From Psoroptes ovis (taxonomy: Eukaryota > Arthropoda > Arachnida > Sarcoptiformes > Psoroptidae): a stretch of DNA of 64,000 bases. Numbering within the stretch: the first letter of the stretch is position 1; every line of letters begins with the position of its first letter. Location of the stretch: assembly GCA_002943765.1 (NCBI GenBank), contig PQWQ01000007.1:1490501-1554500 (forward strand), in the 5' to 3' direction. A program made the translations under genes and the position numbers. The notes below the pieces were generated by a model, which did not search any database, had not been told where the DNA came from, and saw nothing but the letters and a program-made list of their open reading frames with translations. Below, piece by piece: positions 52,222-64,000 of this stretch.

Positions 52222-55200
52222 CTTTAGAACCTCACAAAATGTAAGGAAATTACAATCCATTATCAATGGAAAATAATGAATTATAATCGATTTTAGTGGA
52301 CATTTTCGAAGTAAAATTAGTAGCTCAGACATCACAATCAATAATTGTCAACATTATTTAACCGTGTAATAATTATTTATTAATTTATTTTCAAGCTTAG
52401 AACCTTACAAAAATGGAAGAAGCAAATTTATACTCATTCGAAAAACATTTGACCATTCATTACATGGTAATTTTCATTTTTTCCATTCTCTTTGACATCT
52501 TTATTCATCGATAATCTTTGATTGTAAATGGCTATCATTTTCTCGGCTTTTCTCGACTTTTTTTCTTGGTTTGTTTCGAAATCATGATTTATGAACATTT
52601 TTCGAAGCTTTATTTCTCAACTTTGCATCGGATGAATACATGAAATTTCGATGAAAATTAATGCACCATGTCTTTGGTTAGCTGATGCTGTCGTTGTTGT
52701 TGGTTTAAATATTTAATGTTTCAACTTTCGTTCTTCGGAATACATTTATCCATACATTCGCATACAAACACACAGTTAATATATCAAATAATAGCTCCAT
52801 TAGCTAATCACAATTCCTTTGATTATATTTTCATACGAAAAATAATTCTTGGAATTATTTTTTTGGTGTCTTCATTCATTTTGTATGGCTAAAATTGAAT
52901 GGTGTAGACTCGCCGAAAACATGCACAAAGTTAATAATAATACATGAATAACGAAGATGAACAAACATTGCACACAAATTACGAGCATCATCAATCATAG
53001 ACAATCATAGACCTAATGGTGTCTATTAATGCATTCAATTTTTACTTTTTTTTTTGGTTCCATTCATGATAACCGAAATTTTATGGAATTTGAATTTTTC
53101 GAAAAAAAAATTAAATTCTTGATTTTAATTGAGGATTGAAAGGAATGAAATGAAAATATTAACCCTTTGAATTCATGAATTCAACGGGAGGGGAGGACAA
53201 GAAAACTACTACTAAAATTGAATCTTGGCCCGATATTTCGCCATGAATGCATTTGACAATTATGATCATTATGATAATTGTGTATCATCTAATTACATAG
53301 TGATGTATATTCAATTCAATTTTTGCTTTATTTTTACAAATAAATGCTGGAATTCGGCTGAAATTTTGTATTGAATTTTAAGTGAAAATTTGACCAAGAA
53401 TTTAATGAAAAATAATACTAAATGACCAGAAAATCCTGGTCTAGATTTGAAATTAGAGTAAAATGAATCAAAATTCAATTCACATTGTGACCAATTAAAT
53501 ATGGCATATGTCCAAGAATATGACACACCCATATGATATCAATTTTTGATTGAATAAAATCAATGGAGAAAAAACGAAAACGGATATGATTTGTCAATGA
53601 ACAATTTGTGAATACGATTAACAATCGATCATCAATCAATCAATCATTCAATTATCAAGATTCAATCAATCAAGATTTATTATCGACCAATCATTATTGA
53701 TTCATTGATCTGACAATAATTTAACAACTGACCATGGTATTGATTTTCAATGCGGATTTGCAACATTTGATTTCCATTTTCAAATTCCATATTTTACTGT
53801 GGAAAAATAATCAAACATTCAATAAATAAATAAACCTAAATCTATTTGGCCGAAATATTTCAAAATATTTGTACCGATTGTGAATAATGGGAATGGCATA
53901 AAATAACAATGGTAAAAAGTGAAAAATCAATCAATCAATCAGCCAATCAATGGTTAAATGGTGAAATTGATAAATCCAAACAAAAAGAGAGCGAGAAAAT
54001 CTGTGTGATAAAAGCCCTGGTAAAGAAATATACAGCCAATGACAGAACAATAATTAGGCTCTAATCTCTGCCATCAATAAGACATTGGCGTTCATTATCA
54101 TTCTTTTGTCATTGTCATTGTGTTTGTATTGAATTATAAATCAAACAATGCAACTATCCCAAGATCCCTAGAAAAAAAATCCCAAGATTCAAAAAAAAAA
54201 AAAAAAAAAAAATAAGAAAATTCCCACCCAAAAAAAAAAAATTGAACCAAACAAATTAAATGATAATAATTGAAACAAAGAAAAACAAACAAATCCCAAT
54301 CACCAATTGTGATTTGTTATTTAGGGTGAAATATGAAATTGAAAAGATTTAAGAAAAGAAAAAAGTTAATTTCAACTTTTTCAATCGACAAAAGTTGATT
54401 GAAATAAACTTTGAAATAATTGAAATGGTAAGAAATAGAAAGGAAATGAAAGGGAGAAAATGAATTTTTCCATTAATTTTTTATTAATTTCTTCTTCTTC
54501 ATTTTTTTGGAATCACAAAAAAAATGAAAATTTGTCATCAAATTTCAACCACCCGACCAAACAAACGACGTCGAATGAACCAGAAATAAATAAATAATCT
54601 TTCGAAAATCTCTTATGTGAAATCTGGAAAAAAAATATGTTGGTCCATTGAAGAGTGGATGATATCGATGGACACCAATGTATTATGAAATGTGAAATGA
54701 ATTATGAAATGTGGATTGAACTCGAATAAAGCAATAAATTGACCAACAACAGCTGTTGGGTTTTGTCGTCGTTTGATTGTTTGAATGAATGATTTTAATG
54801 ATTATTATTATTATTATTGTTGACAATGGATATTGTTTCGTACAAATAAAGAGACAAAGAAATAGAGAATTAAGAATTGCGAATTGCGTATTGAGATTTG
54901 AGAATCGGAAGATGAAGATGGAGAAATGTTTCGAGAAGAATTTCATAGGAAAATCGTTTTTGACACAACAACAACAACAACAATAACAAATCGAAATCAT
55001 GAAATAATCTTTAATATTTCCGACATTTATTTTCAAGTATTTCAAATTTTATATTTGAAAAATATGACATGACAACATGAAGACAAAGTGTTGGTGATGA
55101 TGGTGGCCATATATGACAATCACAACGCTAATAATGATAATAATTCCATTCAACATAATCTATGTTTGGCAATGTATTTATAAAACAATAGAATTCAAAT

Positions 55201-57232
55201 ATCAGGATTGGAGTTCAATTTCAATTCACATTTTAACAGATTCAGATTCAAAAATAGTAAAGTTAGCTTCGATTATATTCCAATCACATAAAAGACATTG
55301 GATTGTTTTGGAAAATATTGAATTGTCTTTCAAAGTTTGTGGCCAGCGATTTTCAATTTATCAGTGATTTATACAAGAATTGAGCCTATTGAAAAACTTA
55401 TTTTGGTTTTAGGATCTTTGAATTTGCTATCGTTTTGGCCGTTTGTTTGACATTTGGCAGCCGTTTGGCTGATGCTTAATTCTCTGATTCACTACTGAAT
55501 CACTGCATTGGGTGCTGCTACTGTATGTAACGGAAAAGAAAGTCGAATTCAAAAGAATTCACGAAAAGTTCAAAGATATCAAAAAATAAAACGAATAATA
55601 TTTGACATTAATTTATTGATAAGCGTAGTTCAGTGATTTTTCAGTCGTTGTACAAATAATATTTATAATAATAACGGCGATAAAATTTTGGCAAACAACA
55701 ACAACTGAACAATTCAACAATAACAAATAACAACAACGGACACATTAAAACCGAGATTCTTTGGGAAAACAAAACAAATTATAATGAGGAATATGTCGAA
55801 GATTTCGATGATGATTGGGGAAAGAAAGCCCCAAGTATATGGGTCCTAAAATATGTCATAAACAATACTGAAATGGATTTGTGCTCATTCAAATAAATGG
55901 ATTGTTGTTATTATCAATAAGCCTGCACAGGAAACTCTTGTTCGTAGACAAATGTTTTTATATTCTTTGAATTGAATTGAATTGAATTCCAAAGAATTCA
56001 AAGAAGTAAAGAATTTATTTTGTTTTAAACGATTATTTAAACTCGATTTGTTCGATTGATTCAAATCAAAATAAAAAAATCATTGAATTGAATCTGAAAT
56101 ATGATTTTGAAAAATGAATTTTTGAAGCATAGATTTTTCAAAACATTTCAGACTTATTTTTTCTTTCAAAAGTTATAATCCATTCAATAAGATTACGAAG
56201 AATGGGAAAAACATGAAGAAATCATTTTCATTTCAAAGACGAATCAATTCTCGTATTTCAATTTGAGTATTCGACTTGAATCTTTGAGGAATTTTTTGAG
56301 GAATATTTTTTCAAGAAAACATTGAAGAATACATGTAAGAATAACCATTAAAAAACAAGAACATATTCCAATGATTATTCGAAAGGATTTTTCAAGGAAT
56401 TTCTAGGAATTTTAGGGAATTTTTATTTGATGAACAAAATTCATTGAATTTATATGAAACATCAGCGAAAAAAATTGGAAAAATAATAAGAAACAAATTA
56501 GAAATGAATGTGCAATGGTAAGCAATTTGTCTTTAGATGAGCAAATAATGATCGTTACAATAATAAATTAACTCAGAATAATGCCATTGTTTTGTTCAAG
56601 ATACAAGATTTCTTGAGAAATTTCAACCAATTACAATACAACTACAATATGAATGGTAATTTCATCATTTCTTCAACATAAACACAAACATACATAAACA
56701 TTTATTTTTTTTATTATTACCATTATATCTTCAATTATCATCATCAAAATACGACACCTTAGGGCCTAAGGCTTAGGCAAATTATATTTCTATTTCGATT
56801 ACAACTCAATTTGTTTTCCATTTTCAGTTCTCAATCGACAATAATTTCACATCTTCAATTGTTCAAAATCATCGTGTTCAATATATGATTGTAAGCAAAT
56901 GAAATTGTATAAATTGCAAATTGTAAGAAAAAATAGGAATGAGAAAATGTGATCAATTTCACATTAATTTGATTTGTTCGAGATATCAAAGGGATAATTT
57001 AATAGTTTGTATTTGTATTTGTTTATGTTGTTTGCTCGTTAATAATAACACAATAAACATATAAAGAAATTTGCAAATTCATCATTCGTACAAATATCGA
57101 TGAATGCAATGTATCATCATGTATCAGCATCTTGTTCTGTGATGATGATGATGATGATCGATAATGATTTTCGATATCCAAAAATTTCGATTCAAAATCG
57201 ATTATTTTCATAGTTTTACAATTGATGATTAT

Positions 57233-57274
57233 ACGATAAGATCTTTCATTAAGATCTTAAAGAGATCTTATCGT
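57233..57274. repeat. Nested palindromes centred on AAGATCTT
   Basis: Perfect 12-base arms ACGATAAGATCT (57233-57244) and AGATCTTATCGT (57263-57274) enclose a separate perfect 12-base palindrome, TTAAGATCTTAA (57249-57260). The core AAGATCTT therefore appears in three nested contexts. Confidence 0.75.
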
Positions 57275-59649
57275 TTAATCATTCATTTGTTTGTTTCATT
57301 TATTTATTTATTCGTGCGATTATTCGTACGATTGTTTCATACATTCATTCAATCATTGATCAATAATTTGAATTTGATGATTCAATGATTAATAATTGTA
57401 CAAAGAATTCTTAATAAGAATAAATAAATATTTAATGATTATTATTATTATTATTATTTCATATGATTCATGTATAATATCAATGTTGAATGGATAAATT
57501 AATTTAATGATCAAAATGATTAGATCAGATGATTATTTTTGGAAAATAAATATAAATGAAATGAAATGAAACACATGATTCTGCTTTGTTTTTTGCATGG
57601 TTTTTTCGCATGATTTCAATTCAAACAAAACGATTATTCGATCATTCTCTCGCAAATTATCTTGTCTTATTTCATTTGAAAACAATCAGCGAATCGATGA
57701 ATGAATAAGGATAAATCACTCATGTAATATGATATGATCAATATGACAACAATATTTGGATGTGTGATAATGATTCATTGCATTTCGCCTAAGATTATTA
57801 TGACATTTTAATTGCTTGCAATATTAGACGTCGTTTATTTCAAAATATACAGCCACGAACAGCAGCAACAACAACAGCAGTTACGACAAACGATTATTCA
57901 TGTCATTATTGTCGTTGGAAGCTGTTGGAATGTTGGCATTTCATAGATATTTTCATATGCACAAAATGCGAAATAAAAATAATGAAAACGATTCTCATTT
58001 CCATTCAACAAAAACGACCAAACAACAACCAGAATCATTAACAAAGAAATACAGCAACAAAAATAATGATCAAATGAAATTTACATGTGAACTGCATTAT
58101 TATTTGAATTTGTTTGTTTGTTTGTTTGTTTGATATTTTGCATGAATTCGGAAATTATTCCAAGAAAAATAAATAAATGAATGAAAGAAAAAATACCATT
58201 CAAATTAAAATGAATACATATGTAAACGAATGGTGCATACATTTAATGTACCACACATCAATGTAAAACATGGGAACATGGGAAAACATTTGAAACAATC
58301 GCAACAACAAACCAACAGCAAACGAACAACTAATAAACCAAGAAAAAAAACAAGAAATGAATATAAAATGAATGTGAAATGAATGAATACCAAAAGACAA
58401 ATTCCAAAGAATAAATGAATAAATGACCCATAAATAAATTTAAAATGAATTAAACCTTACTAATCATATATACATACGAATACAAAATTTTTTTGTATCC
58501 ATAGAATTGAGTGGCCAAAACATGTTCATACAACGTCCATTTAATGTCAAATCCATGGAAATGATAACAATGTTTATCATTGTTTATCTGAGAATTTTTT
58601 CCATATTCTTATCGTGTAAATGAATTTCGAATTAAATATGGACACCAAGAATCAAGAATCGACCAAGATAAAATTGCTAAAAGATCCTACGAATACATTG
58701 TGAATTCATAATTGTTGCTAAGAATCGAACAAGAATTAGCCATGCCAACATGCCAAAAACATGTCGAATTCGTTCAGTGAATTCACCAAGTGAATTTACA
58801 GTCGAATAATCAATGATGACCAGCGATAACCAGTGATAATAACCATTGATAATCAGCGTAAATTATTGATGAATATGGAATAGAATCGTCATTATTATGA
58901 TTATCATTACCGAGAATTATCAATTTAGTGAAATAATATTTCATATTATTTTTGGCCTTTACATGAATGTACAAACATGAATGTACAATGTATCCACATT
59001 ACATAATCACATAATGATTATGAATTTTCAACATTATGGCCTTATGAATATCTTCATTAAATAATGGAAATTCATTTTCATTTGTTTTGCATTCACGAAT
59101 TCGGGGTTTTGTGTTTCAATTTTGAATAATTTAGAAATATTAAATAAAAAAGCATTGGGCAAAATGTTTGCTTTCCTGCAATACATTAATAATGATAATT
59201 TCATTTTCAAAAAAAAAAAAAAAAATACATTTTTTACCATTAATAATTGAAAAAATTCTGGAGAATTTTTTTTATGTGAAATTGAAAATTCTCGTATTGT
59301 TACCTCAAAAAAAAAAAAAAAAATTTCAATTCTAATAATTGAAATTTGAACTCAATTTCTTTCGATTGAAAATTGACGATAATTTTGATAATGCGAAGAT
59401 AGACAAGTACAAACATACATGCACACACACACACACACAATGATAATGATAATTCCACAGTCATTACGATGATAATGATGATGATGATGGCACATCAAAC
59501 GCCTCGTTTGAGTTTGGTACATTATTTTTTCCCATTATCATCACTATCATCATCATCATCATAATTGAACCATTTTCTTCTTTGAAACCATTTGGAACAA
59601 TTTTAAAGAATTACAAACGATGGACCCCGAATTCAAATTCACCAAAACC

Positions 59650-59676
59650 AAAAAAAAAAAAAAAAAAAAAAAAAAA
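59650..59676 (+). repeat. A27 homopolymer
   Basis: Twenty-seven A residues, the longest homopolymer seen in the window, preceded by CCAAAACC. There is no clear retroposed body next to it. Confidence 0.85.
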
Positions 59677-61462
59677 TGCATTTCATGATTAATTATATAA
59701 ATAATAAATGTATATTTGTATGAAAAATATGAAAATTTCAATGAAATGGTCCTCTGGTCATCACCATATTTGATGATTTGAAATTTGTCGTTTTAATTGA
59801 AATTTAATTTCAATTTTTGGTCGTTGTGTATTTTCAATTTTGTATACTTTTCCAAATTATGTAAAATTTTATGAATTTTCAGCACTCGAATGGACTCTGG
59901 ATTGACGAGAGAACTGGTCCATTTTCAGTGCAAAAACAAAATGTTTAAATATCAAAGTATATATTTTAATGAGAGTAAAAAGGACAAATCCATTGAATCA
60001 TTATTAATTACGTACAAACATAATCATCATTATTTTTTTTAGCTGTCCACAAAGTTATCATGTCAATTTACATTGATTCATAATAGGATTTCTTTGTAAT
60101 CTTACCATTATCAAATGTAAATATTTTTTTTCAAAATATTTATTTGGAAATTGAGTACAATTTCAATGAGATTCTACGGCGAAAGAAAAAACTCATTAAA
60201 ATGTATCGTTTTCATTTCTCTTTTTGTCGACTAAAAATCGAAATTAATGAAGAAATTAATCTTCGTTAGAAAGAAATTGAAATTGAAAATGAAATAATCA
60301 TTTAAATTCACCATTTTTTTTTCGATACAATAAATTGACAGAAATAATGAAGATTATTTCAATTATTTAAATCATTTAGATTCGTCGTTGTTTGTAGGTT
60401 CATTATTCATTACTTTTCTCTTTCAAAAAAAAAGTTGATTGAAATTGTAAATTATACGGGGCAATTTGAGGGGATTCGTTAGTTTTCTGAAATTTTTCAA
60501 CTAAAAATTACTGAAAATACAATATTTGACGACCAGAAATCGATGAACACAAATTCAACGAAAATCATTGATGATACCTTCACCTCTTAAAAGAAAGCCT
60601 TGAAAATCTTTGAACAGATAGAACAGAAGAAATTCAATGAATTCATCATGGAAATTCCAAATTAATCCGGTAATCATTCGCGATGAGATCTGATCGATGA
60701 TTGATCGGATCGATTTCAATGACATTAGAATTTCAATTTTCAACAAAAAAAATCGAGGAAATTTGAAATCATGAAATGATCAGAATCATATTGAAATGCC
60801 AAAATGAATACTAAATCAACTAAATCATATGGTGGAAAAATTTTTTAGAATCAACCGACATGAAATGAAACTTTTTTGAAAAATGTAACTTTGCGGCAAT
60901 AATTTACTTCTCTTGGGTCTTCTTCTTCTTCTTCTTCTTCTTCATTGATATTCTGATTCTCTTGATTTCAATTCAATGTTCATTCATTTGCTTTTCCGAA
61001 TATTTTCAATTTTAATGGAAATTTTTTTTTTTTCATCATATTTTCCATTTCAATCTAACGATATGAAAATGTGTTATTGGAAAAATAGAAAATATCTATT
61101 CGAAGATTATTATTATTATTATTATTATTGGCATAATAATAATAATAGTTTATTTGACAAAAAAAAAAAAAAAAAAATACGAAAAAAAATGAAAATTTAT
61201 TTCATCTTAGACTTGAACGAGAAAAATAAGCTGAATAAATAAATAAATAAATGATTTTTAAGCAATAAAATTTTCGGAAAAAAATCTGAATTCTGGGATC
61301 CAAAAAAAGAAATATTTATAAATCTTAATGGGACCTTCGGAATATCTCAATAGAAAGAAGAGAGGAAAATAGGAAATCAATATCGAAAAAAAAAGAGAAA
61401 TAAATAAATAAATAAGGAGATAAATAACTTAATAAATATACTGAATATATAAATAAATATCT

Positions 61463-61517
61463 GAATGAATGAATGAATGAATGAATGAATGAATGAATAA
61501 ATAAATAAATAAATAAA
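61463..61517. repeat. (GAAT)9 plus (AAAT)n tetranucleotide array
   Basis: Nine perfect GAAT units run directly into AAAT units. GAAT/ATTC repeats are scattered widely in this window; this is the longest array. Confidence 0.9.
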
Positions 61518-64000
61518 CATCGATTTACGGCCCCGAAAAATAGTATAAAGAGTTTATGATATGGATTATTATTATTATTATTATTATTATTATGGAATTT
61601 TTTTGCGTTCCAAGGTTTTTTTTCAATTCTTCAAAATATTAGCTTTTTCTATTACTTCTTCTTCTTCTTCTTCCCCCTTACAACGATTGAATCATTTAGA
61701 ATCGAAATTTTGATTCAAAATAATTTGACTCAAAATTTCAAGTTGGTTTCGAAATTTATAAGAAAAAATGATTTGAAAAAATTATGGTTTCAAAATTTAT
61801 CTTATTTCATCGGAGCCTTATGGATAAATGAGAAATTTTCGGTGAAAAATTTTGAAATATTTCAATGAAATTTCATTTTTCGATTATGGAAGCAATCGAT
61901 GGAAAATTGAATGTAAAAACGAATCAAGAATAATTTATCAAAAACTTTTAAATTTTTGAAAATTGAATTTTCTTCTCCGAAGAAATTCTTAAAGAATTTT
62001 TCAAACTTAATTATGTTAATTAAGATATTATGTGAAGGGAATTGATGAGTGTATTGATGAAGGAGTAATGTAAAAAAAAACTTTTCAAGATGTTTTATTT
62101 AAAAGAAAAATTGAAAGAAAATTTTCAAATTAATTTTGTATTTTCAAATTTTAAATTGAAATTTTGAATTTTGAAAATATACAGAAAACTAAAGAATGAA
62201 TTATTGATGAATTCATAATTAAAGACTTTCTCATTTTACAAAAAAAAAAAAAAATCAAAATATCTTAGGATTTGAATTTTTTTTGAATTTCAATTTTTAA
62301 AAAAATTCAATGAAAAATGAATTCTCAATTATCCAAAATTTTCTATGAATAAAATTTTAATGGATTCAAAACTTTTTATCGAAATTCGACATGCAAAACA
62401 AGGGTCAAACATGGTTCAGAGGGTCATTTCGGATTGTTTTGAATAGACAAGTGAACAAAAAAGGATGAATTATGTTGGTCAATTTGATTTGTATTGAAAC
62501 AAAAAAAATGTTGGAAATAATGTCCTGTATAAGACAGGGACAATTTAGAACAATCTCAAGCAAAATTTACACGTGCAAACACGTGAAAAACGATCATTTT
62601 ATGATTAAAATTTTGTTCATTTTGAATGTCTTATTTTAAAAAATCAAATAAAAATTTCAAAATTACTCACAATCATTATTCAAAATAAATTCAAATTTGT
62701 TGATTTAGTTGTTGATATTGATTATGTTGTTTGTTTTTTTTTTGATGATATCCATATGTTTTTTTCATTGAAATCAAAATAAAAATTATTGATGATATGT
62801 TTTCGTTCATCACCAACAAATACACCAGAGATATAAATAAATAATTTAATCACATAATCACAATCATAATATTAATAATAATAATAATAATAAAACAATG
62901 TATACCGATATTGATTTATAAATATCATTGAAAAAATAAGAACAAAAATATTTATGTTGATATGTTTTACGATTCGATCAAAATTGAATTTGATTTAATT
63001 TAATTTAATTGAAAAACATTTGAATTTTTGGTAAACAATAAACAACCACACATTTTGATGATTTTGATATGGAAAATTTTTGACAAAAAACAGAATTTCG
63101 TTCAATTTAAATCCAAGGGAAAATTGAAGAATTTTGATTTTTCGTTTGTTTTGGTTATTTTGATTGATGATTGAATATCATCGATATATGAATATAATTG
63201 AATTAACATTTAAAATGTAAATTAAAATGTGTAAATCAATACATTTACTCGAAGAAATTCTTGTACTTCAAATTAAATTTAAACATTTTGAAAGAATTTT
63301 AATTGAATATTGTTGAAATATGAATAATGATTGATCAATGGGTGAATGGTGATAACATAATTTCAATAATACAAATGATTGCAAATGATGATGATTGATG
63401 AAAAGTAAATATTTGAAATTGAATAAAATTTTCGGAGAAAAACAAGATTCAAAAAATTCAAAAATCACTTTTTTTTTGTTGGCAAGCCTATTTAACAATG
63501 AATTTATAGTATTTGAATTTGTTTGAAGACGAAAAATGAAATATTTGTGAAATTAAGACATTTGAAAATCTGAAGCATTCAAAATTTGAGACATTCAAAC
63601 ATTTAAATCATTGAAATTTGAATCATACAAACTTGATTCAAATTGATTCTATTTTAGAAAACTTGAATAAGAATCTATTAACAAAATCCGAATATTCACA
63701 ATTCGATTCAATGCTTGAATTCAAACACACTGAATTCTGTTCTGCATCTGTGTTTGTATAATACATGAAATTGAATAGATTCAAAGAAGATATGCGTCGT
63801 TCAAGCATCAAGAATACATTGAATTCTTGATTCTGGATTTTTTTGGATATGAAGAATGTTTGAATGAATTGAAAAAAACAAACAAAGTTATGTTAAATAT
63901 TTGAATGAATGAATGAAAAGAAGAATTTGAAATATGATATATTTGAAATTTTTTCAATGCCAAAACACAAATATTTCCATTCAAAATTCACTGTTGAGTA

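Larger units (their letters stand above)
44541..54000. other. Gene-free AT-rich stretch, part 3
   Basis: No supportable gene. Open frames here are short and lack splice-consistent partners. Notable contents are a coding-like fragment at 46734-46976, an A26 run at 49469-49494, a TA-flanked 117-bp inverted-repeat element at 50997-51113 and a palindrome cluster at 52081-52221. Confidence 0.6.
54001..64000. other. Gene-free AT-rich stretch, part 4
   Basis: No supportable gene up to the window end. It holds many homopolymers (A27 at 59650-59676; long A runs near 54190-54211 and 59207-59225) and CTT runs (60925-60945). ATT runs occur at 61109-61128 and 61567-61592. A GAAT array lies at 61463-61498, a nested palindrome at 57233-57274, and a frame with paired CxxC motifs at 57829-58041. 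Confidence 0.6.

Noticed and set aside
56763..56777. Short palindrome CCTTAGGGCCTAAGG
   Set aside because: A single 15-base palindrome with no copies or context; it may be chance.
1..64000. CRISPR arrays, bacterial operons, prophage or viral genes
   Set aside because: Spliced eukaryotic genes throughout. Repeats are simple sequence or inverted units, with no regularly spaced direct repeats and no recognisable viral proteins.

Overview
This is eukaryotic, strongly AT-rich DNA full of ATT/CAA/GAAT simple repeats. Its genes have short introns with GT-AG borders. The proteins point to an astigmatid mite, most likely a house dust mite of the genus Dermatophagoides or a close relative. The strongest pointer is a gelsolin of about 479 aa that looks, from memory, like the group 16 mite allergens. 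A proteolytically dead serine protease homologue and a CaMKII with arthropod features agree with this. Species assignment is inference, since no database was available.

Layout. Positions 1-15093 hold no gene that I can support, only repeats, one miniature mariner-like element and a decayed coding-like stretch. CaMKII (+) runs from 15094 to 24327 in 14 exons, two of them in-frame cassette exons, with a probable alternative first exon at 16383-17212. A secreted glycine-rich protein (-, 26818-27635) and a divergent innexin (-, 28088-29308) follow. Next come an unrecognised Ser-rich single-pass membrane protein (+, 31831-33296), gelsolin (+, 35904-37664) and, convergent with it, sulfide:quinone oxidoreductase (-, 37853-39376). 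Then come tRNA-Val(CAC) (40042-40114), the inactive serine protease homologue (+, 40670-41709) and an Asn/Gln/His-rich protein with a C-terminal membrane segment (-, 42225-44540). From 44541 to 64000 I find no gene, only simple repeats, several palindromes and one TA-flanked miniature inverted-repeat element.

The genes do not form one pathway. They are ordinary housekeeping or signalling genes (CaMKII, innexin, gelsolin, SQOR, tRNA) mixed with lineage-type secreted or low-complexity proteins. Exon joins were checked by hand for reading phase, and each multi-exon model below sums to a whole number of codons.

The most interesting signal is the 276-codon open exon inside CaMKII intron 1. It carries a membrane-spanning segment and ends at a GTAAGC donor in the same phase as the normal first exon. 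Splicing it to exon 2 would rebuild a glycine-rich ATP loop, so it could encode a membrane-anchored CaMKII isoform.
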